Shown here one piece after another: positions 6,200 through 9,599 of a stretch of 9,599 nt of DNA. The DNA is taken from the NCBI GenBank assembly GCA_021774355.1, contig JAJFJE010000177.1:1-9599 (forward strand). The letters run 5' to 3'. Origin of the DNA: Alphaproteobacteria bacterium (GTDB lineage: Bacteria > Pseudomonadota > Alphaproteobacteria > Zavarziniales > Zavarziniaceae). Within the stretch, counting starts at the first letter, position 1. Every line of letters begins with the position of its first letter. The notes beneath the pieces are model-generated. The model made no database searches. It was not told the DNA's origin and saw nothing but the letters and a program-made list of their open reading frames with translations. The translations under genes and the position numbers were made by a program.

Positions 6200-6236
6200 A
6201 TCCCGGCCCAGGGCCGCAGGCCTGCCGAGCCGGGAT
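6200..6236. repeat. Second palindrome between the direct repeats
   Basis: ATCCCGGC (6200-6207) and GCCGGGAT (6229-6236) form 8-bp perfect arms around a GC-rich interior containing GGGCCGCAGGCC. The GTCATCCCGGC...GCCGGGATC layout is a pattern I recall from many alphaproteobacterial intergenic spacers. It could fold as RNA or serve as a protein or recombination site; no direct evidence for either. Confidence 0.65.
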
Positions 6237-6248
6237 CTTCCGGGCACA

Positions 6249-6314
6249 GGGCGCTCACCCGGCCAGCCAGGGTTCCCGCTCTGCGCTGCGCGCCGGCGGG
6301 AATGACGATCCAAA
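6249..6314. repeat. Palindromic direct repeat, copy 2
   Basis: Second copy of the unit at 6124-6190, offset 124 bp in the matching 48-bp part (6267-6314). The single difference in that core is G for T in the loop. The same TTCCCGC/GCGGGAA inverted arms are kept. Its right end lies about 45 bp before the rpmG -35 box. Confidence 0.8.
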
Positions 6315-6359
6315 GGGGCAGCTTTCCCCCTGGCCGTCCCGGCAGCGGCCACGCTGCCC

Positions 6360-6387
6360 TTGACAGGCGCGGCGCGACGGCTATTTT
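6360..6387 (+). promoter_or_regulatory. Probable sigma-70-type promoter of rpmG
   Basis: TTGACA (6360-6365, perfect -35) and TATTTT (6382-6387, four of six matching TATAAT) are separated by 16 bp. Transcription would begin near 6394, giving a leader of roughly 45 nt before the rpmG start. A strong housekeeping promoter suits a ribosomal protein gene. Confidence 0.65.
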
Positions 6388-6438
6388 CGCGGTTCGTTTT
6401 CGACAGGGTGCGGCCAGGCCGCGCCGGTGGAGTGCATT

Positions 6439-6606
6439 ATGGCCAAGCCGACCACGTTGAAGCTCCGTCTCGTCAGCACCGCGGACACCGGATATTTCTA
6501 CGTCACCAAGAAGAACCCCCGCACCAAGACGGAAAAGATGGTGCTGAAGAAGTACGATCCGGTCGTGCGTCGTCACGTCGAGTTCAAGGAAGCCAAGATC
6601 AAATAG
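6439..6606 (+). CDS. rpmG: 50S ribosomal protein L33
   Basis: A 55-residue basic protein, the normal L33 length. It reads MAKPTTLKLRLVSTADTGYF at the start and ends DPVVRRHVEFKEAKIK, matching E. coli L33 almost throughout, including the TKKNPRTKTEKM stretch and the LKKYDPVVRRHV block. It has no cysteines, so it is the zinc-free form. L33 sits near the E-site of the large ribosomal subunit. GGTGGAG at 6426-6432 is 6 nt before ATG 6439. A good promoter upstream and a strong terminator downstream make it a single-gene transcript. Confidence 0.97.
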   Translation: MAKPTTLKLRLVSTADTGYFYVTKKNPRTKTEKMVLKKYDPVVRRHVEFKEAKIK

Positions 6607-6640
6607 CACGCCTCGGCGCTGCCGGGCGATCTATGGTGAG

Positions 6641-6672
6641 CGGCGGCGCCCAGGGCGCCGCCGTTTGCGTTT
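6641..6672 (+). terminator. Intrinsic terminator after rpmG
   Basis: CGGCGGCGCC (6641-6650), loop CAG, GGCGCCGCCG (6654-6663) form a perfect 10-bp stem followed by TTTGCGTTT (6664-6672). It starts 34 bp after the rpmG stop and ends only 8 bp before the aldehyde dehydrogenase ribosome site (GGAGG, 6681-6685). It should end rpmG transcripts, while any read-through feeds the next operon. Confidence 0.85.
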
Positions 6673-6690
6673 CACGGTTTGGAGGACTTG

Positions 6691-8190
6691 ATGGCCGCCG
6701 CACTCACCCTCGAACACTGGCAGGCGCGCAAGGCGACCCTGGACTATCGCACCCAGGCCTTCATTGACGGCCGCTTCGTGCCGGCCCGCTCGGGCAAGAC
6801 CTTCGACTGCGTCTCACCGATCGACGGCAGCGTGCTGGCCCAGGTGGCCGAGGGCGACGCCGCCGATATCGACCTGGCGGTCAAGTCCGCCCGCCGGGCC
6901 TTCGAGGCCGGATCCTGGTCCCGCCTGGCCCCGGCCAAGCGCAAGCGGGTACTGCTGAAATGGGTCGCCCTGCTGCGCGCGCACGCCGACGAGCTTGCCC
7001 TCCTGGAAACCCTGGATGTCGGCAAACCGATCCGGGATACCACCGGGGTCGACCTGCCGGTCACCCTCAACTGCCTGCAGTGGTATGCCGAGGCGATCGA
7101 CAAGGTCTATGACGAGATCGCACCGACCGGCCCCGACCAGTTGGGCCTGATCACCCGCGAGCCGGTCGGCGTCGTCGGCGCCGTGGTGCCCTGGAATTTC
7201 CCACTGCTGATGTCCTCGTGGAAGCTCGGCCCGGCGCTCGCGGCGGGCAATTCGGTGGTCCTGAAACCGGCCGAGCAGAGCCCCCTGACCGCGCTGCGCA
7301 TCGCCGAACTGGCGGTCGAGGCCGGCCTGCCGGACGGCGTCTTCAACGTCGTCCCCGGCTTTGGCGAGACCGCGGGGGCGGCCCTTGGCCTGCACATGGA
7401 CGTCGATGCCCTGACCTTCACCGGCTCGACCCAGGTCGGAAAGTATTTCCTGGAATATGCCGGGCGCTCGAACATGAAGGCGGTCAGCCTGGAATGCGGC
7501 GGCAAGTCGCCACATATCATCATGGCCGACTGCCCCGACCTCGACCTGGCGGCCAAGAAGGCGGCCTTCGCAATCTTCTATAATCAGGGCGAGGTCTGCA
7601 CCGCCGGCTCGCGCCTGCTGGTCGATGCCTCGATCAAGGAGGCCTTCCTCGAGCGGCTGATGGCGGTCGCCCAGCGGCTGCGCCCGGGCAACCCGCTCGA
7701 CCCCAAGACCGCCATGGGCGCCATGGTCGACCGCGGCCAGATGGACCGGGTGCTGGGCTATATCGAGGCCGGCAAGGCCGAGGGCGCCACCTTGCGCATG
7801 GGCGGCACCCGCGCCCACGAGGCGAGCGGCGGCTACTACATCGAGCCGACCGTGTTCGACAATGTCGACCCCAAGGCCCGGATCGCCCAGGAGGAGATTT
7901 TCGGGCCGGTGCTGTCGACCATCAGCTTTACCGACGAAGACGACGCCATCCGCATCGGCAACGACACCATCTATGGCCTGGCCGCCGCCGTCTGGACCCG
8001 CGACATCAACAAGGCCCTGAAGACCGCCAAGGCCCTGCGCGCCGGCCTGGTCTGGGTGAATGGCTGGGACGAGGACGACATCACCGCCCCGTTCGGCGGC
8101 TTCAAGCAATCAGGCTTCGGCCGCGACCGCTCGCTCCATGCCATTGCGAAATATACCCAGTTGAAAACCACCTGGATCACCATCCGCTGA
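6691..8190 (+). CDS. NAD-dependent aldehyde dehydrogenase, PuuC-like
   Basis: A 499-residue full-length ALDH. The best remembered match is PuuC, which oxidises gamma-glutamyl-gamma-aminobutyraldehyde in putrescine breakdown and also other aldehydes. Active-site parts are all present: PWNFPL with Asn169, Lys192 in LKPAEQSP, the FTGSTQVG nucleotide loop (243-250), Glu268 in SLECGGKSP, and catalytic Cys303 in NQGEVCTAG. EEIFGPV, PFGGFKQSGFGRD and the KTTWI C-terminus also follow PuuC, as do ETLDVGKPIRD and WYAEAIDKVYDEI. ATG 6691 is chosen for GGAGG 5-10 nt upstream; a TTG at 6679 is in frame but covers the ribosome site. No other putrescine-pathway gene (puuA, puuB, puuD) is visible, so substrate stays open and I give no symbol. 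It is first in a four-gene run. Confidence 0.93.
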   Translation: MAAALTLEHWQARKATLDYRTQAFIDGRFVPARSGKTFDCVSPIDGSVLAQVAEGDAADIDLAVKSARRAFEAGSWSRLAPAKRKRVLLKWVALLRAHADELALLETLDVGKPIRDTTGVDLPVTLNCLQWYAEAIDKVYDEIAPTGPDQLGLITREPVGVVGAVVPWNFPLLMSSWKLGPALAAGNSVVLKPAEQSPLTALRIAELAVEAGLPDGVFNVVPGFGETAGAALGLHMDVDALTFTGSTQVGKYFLEYAGRSNMKAVSLECGGKSPHIIMADCPDLDLAAKKAAFAIFYNQGEVCTAGSRLLVDASIKEAFLERLMAVAQRLRPGNPLDPKTAMGAMVDRGQMDRVLGYIEAGKAEGATLRMGGTRAHEASGGYYIEPTVFDNVDPKARIAQEEIFGPVLSTISFTDEDDAIRIGNDTIYGLAAAVWTRDINKALKTAKALRAGLVWVNGWDEDDITAPFGGFKQSGFGRDRSLHAIAKYTQLKTTWITIR

Positions 8191-8209
8191 AGCGCCACGG
8201 GAGAGCCTC

Positions 8210-8494
8210 TTGCACCGCGACCGCGCCGAAACCATTGCCCTGCTGGCCCTCGGCTATGTGGCCGGCGACGCCGATCTGCTGGGCCGCTTCCTGGGCGAAA
8301 GCGGCCTCGGCGAAGGCGATCTGCGGCAGGCGGCGGGCGACCCCGCCGTGCTGGGCGGGGTGCTGGACTTCCTCCTGGGCGACGACGCCCGGGTGCTCGG
8401 CTTTGCCGCCGAGGCCGGGCTGAAGCCGGACGAGCCGCTGCGGGCGAGGGCCGCCCTGCCCGGCGGCGACAGCGGCGACCGGGGCGCCCTGTGA
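8210..8494 (+). CDS. DUF3572 family protein
   Basis: A 94-residue acidic, Ala/Leu/Gly-rich protein with predicted short helices and no signal peptide, membrane segment or cysteine. The order AETIALLALGYVAGDADLL (6-24), GRFLGESGLGEGDLRQAAGD (25-44) and a DFLLGDDARVLGFAAEAGL block matches what I recall of DUF3572, a small cytosolic family nearly confined to Alphaproteobacteria with unknown function. It begins with TTG at 8210: there is no ATG in the frame near the start, and GGGAG lies 6 nt upstream. The gap from the ALDH stop is 19 bp, and the stop overlaps the next ATG by 1 nt (TGATG). In other alphaproteobacteria I remember this family beside divK, pleD and rpmG; here rpmG is close but the signalling genes are absent. 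Confidence 0.8.
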   Translation: MHRDRAETIALLALGYVAGDADLLGRFLGESGLGEGDLRQAAGDPAVLGGVLDFLLGDDARVLGFAAEAGLKPDEPLRARAALPGGDSGDRGAL

Positions 8495-9162
8495 TGTCCG
8501 ACCTGCACGATCTGGTGCGGCCGCAACTGGACGCCCTGGTGCTCGAGCCGGGCCGCCCGCTGGTGGTTACCGACGCCGACGAGGTCCTGTTCTTCTTCCT
8601 CGAGGGCTTCGAAGCCTATCTCGAAGATCATGGCCATTATCTCGACCTCACCTCCTTTGCCCTGATCGGCAACGTCAAGGTCGCGGGCAGCGGCGCGATG
8701 GCGACCGCCGAGGCCGCGGCGGTCCTGCTGGACGGCTTCTTCCGCGAGCGCACGGCAATCATGAAGGCGGTTCCAGGGGCCGCCGCCGCCCTGGCGGCGC
8801 TCAGCCTTCGGGCGCAGATCGTGGTTCTCAGCAACCTGCCGGACTGGGCCCGCGAGGCGCGCGAGCAGGCCCTGGAACTGAACGGCATGGCCTTTCCGGT
8901 CGTGGTCAATACCGGCCTCAAGGGCGCCGCCGTGCGCCACATGGCCGAGCGGGTCGCCGCGCCGGTGTTCTTCCTGGACGATATCCCGCGTAACCACATG
9001 TCGGTGGCGATGGCGGCGCCCCAGGTGATGCGACTGCATTTCGTCGCCGATGGCCGCCTGCAGAAACTGATCGGCCCGGCGGAACATTGCACCCACCGGG
9101 TCGATGACTGGATCGAGGCCCGGCGCCTGATCGAAGCCGAACTGGACCGTCTGGGCTATTGA
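8494..9162 (+). CDS. HAD-superfamily phosphatase-like protein
   Basis: A 222-residue cytosolic protein with the four haloacid dehalogenase motifs. Motif I is VVTDADEV (24-31), with nucleophile Asp27 and general acid Asp29 in the order DxDx(V/T). Motif II is VVLSNLP with Ser113. Motif III is a lysine, probably Lys143 in NTGLKG. Motif IV is FFLDDIPRNH with Asp162 and Asp163. The spacing fits a small helical C1-type cap between motifs I and II (about 35-105). All catalytic residues are present, so it is probably an active phosphohydrolase; the substrate is not evident. ATG 8494 overlaps the previous stop by 1 nt; GTG 8491 gives a 4-nt overlap and is a fair alternative. Coupling to a DUF3572 gene and a sugar kinase suggests a phosphorylated metabolite, which is inference. 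Confidence 0.82.
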   Translation: MSDLHDLVRPQLDALVLEPGRPLVVTDADEVLFFFLEGFEAYLEDHGHYLDLTSFALIGNVKVAGSGAMATAEAAAVLLDGFFRERTAIMKAVPGAAAALAALSLRAQIVVLSNLPDWAREAREQALELNGMAFPVVVNTGLKGAAVRHMAERVAAPVFFLDDIPRNHMSVAMAAPQVMRLHFVADGRLQKLIGPAEHCTHRVDDWIEARRLIEAELDRLGY

Positions 9163-9164
9163 CC

Positions 9165-9599
9165 ATGACGACACCCGGATCCGGCCTGCGGCTCGGCATC
9201 GATCTGGGCGGCACCAAGATCGAGATCGTGGCCCTGGACCGCGGCGGGGCGGTCATGGCCCGCGAACGGGTGGCCACACCGCAGGACGACTATCCGGCCA
9301 TCGTGCGGGCCATCGCCGGCCTGGTCGAGGGCGTCGAAAGCCGTCTCGGGACCATGGGCACGGTCGGGCTTGCCTGCCCGGGCGCACTGTCGCCGCACAG
9401 CGGGCGGATCAAGAATTCCAACACCCAATGCCTGATCGGCCGGCCCTTCGGGGACGACCTGGAAACGGCCCTGGGGCGCCCGGTACGCCTGGCCAACGAC
9501 GCCGACTGCTTCGCCCTGTCCGAGGCCTCGGACGGCGCCGGCCGCGGCGCCCGGTGTGTTTTCGGGGTGATCATCGGCACCGGCTGCGGCGGCGGCATC
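9165..9599 (+). CDS. mak: ROK family sugar kinase, fructokinase Mak-like, 3' part missing
   Basis: The first 145 residues are visible and the gene leaves the right edge in frame. It is a ROK kinase (ATP-dependent hexose phosphorylation, cytosol). GIDLGGTKIEIVAL (11-24) is the phosphate-1 loop, LANDADCFALSEA (109-121) holds the presumed catalytic base Asp112, and VIIGTGCGGG (135-144) is the phosphate-2 loop. TPQDDYPAIVRAI (38-50) and VGLACPGALSPHSGRIKNSN (67-86) track E. coli Mak (fructokinase) closely. Other ROK enzymes (glucokinase, NagK) are possible, since the zinc-binding CxCGxxGC motif and the sugar-binding remainder are outside the window. ATG 9165 lies 2 bp after the HAD stop and has no clear ribosome site, so translation probably depends on coupling. 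Confidence 0.88.
   Translation, partial: MTTPGSGLRLGIDLGGTKIEIVALDRGGAVMARERVATPQDDYPAIVRAIAGLVEGVESRLGTMGTVGLACPGALSPHSGRIKNSNTQCLIGRPFGDDLETALGRPVRLANDADCFALSEASDGAGRGARCVFGVIIGTGCGGGI

Larger units (their letters stand above)
5987..6438. other. Gene-free region with GC-rich palindromic repeats
   Basis: About 450 bp separate the small membrane protein from rpmG. Open frames crossing it in several phases are Arg/Pro/Gly-rich and disagree with local codon bias, so I call none of them. Contents in order: a 14-bp tandem pair CCGGTTCCGCCCTC (6005-6018 and 6021-6034); two near-identical direct repeats (6124-6190, 6249-6314), each with an internal palindrome; a different palindrome between them (6200-6236); and the rpmG promoter at 6360-6387. 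Confidence 0.7.

Noticed and set aside
6124..6314. Repeat cluster as a CRISPR array
   Set aside because: Only two copies, 124 bp apart, with internal palindromes and a different palindrome as the spacer; no cas genes nearby.
5983..6609. A 208-codon minus-strand frame over the repeat region and rpmG
   Set aside because: It translates the palindromic repeats (VIPAGAQRRAG-type peptides, a known artefact of such repeats) and the antisense of rpmG.
6691..8190. Naming the aldehyde dehydrogenase puuC outright
   Set aside because: Sequence resemblance is strong, but no other putrescine-pathway gene is present and ALDH substrate ranges overlap, so only a PuuC-like label is supported.

Overview
The window is GC-rich DNA, strongly codon-biased to G/C in third positions and densely packed with genes. 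It most likely comes from the chromosome of a free-living aerobic alphaproteobacterium. The main evidence is a COX15-type (type 2) heme A synthase, a DUF3572 protein (a family I know essentially only from Alphaproteobacteria), a cysteine-free L33, and short dispersed palindromes of the kind common in Rhodospirillales and related genomes. Genus cannot be read from the sequence. Nothing looks like a plasmid, prophage, insertion sequence, CRISPR array or tRNA/rRNA region.

Layout, left to right. (1) Positions 1-518, minus: a YfcG-like glutathione transferase, cut by the left edge. (2) 667-1910, plus: a two-gene unit of an ECHDC3-type crotonase-fold protein lacking both hydratase glutamates and a YccU-type CoA-binding protein. 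(3) 1919-3148, minus: an MFS transporter converging on that unit with only 8 bp between stop codons. (4) 3371-4279, plus: a 302-residue RTX protein made almost entirely of calcium-binding nonapeptides plus a type I secretion-like C-terminus. (5) 4339-5693, minus: ctaA (heme A synthase) followed by cutA, joined by a 4-nt GTGA overlap, with a hairpin between cutA and the RTX gene. (6) 5789-5986, plus: a 65-residue two-helix membrane protein. (7) 5987-6438: about 450 bp without a gene, holding two near-identical GC-rich palindromic direct repeats around a third palindrome, then a good promoter. (8) 6439-6606: rpmG (L33) with a strong terminator. (9) 6691-9599, plus: a PuuC-like aldehyde dehydrogenase, a DUF3572 protein, a HAD-fold protein and a Mak-like ROK sugar kinase, spaced 19, -1 and 2 bp apart, cut by the right edge.

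Most of the content is housekeeping or ordinary metabolism: respiration (heme A for cytochrome oxidase), translation (L33), aldehyde oxidation, sugar phosphorylation and thiol redox. The items that stand out are the RTX-only secreted protein with no enzymatic domain and no export genes beside it, the catalytically degenerate crotonase, the DUF3572/HAD pair in a metabolic operon close to rpmG, an inverted repeat that may cover the MFS translation start, and the repeat cluster in front of rpmG. I do not see a convincing new multi-gene system.
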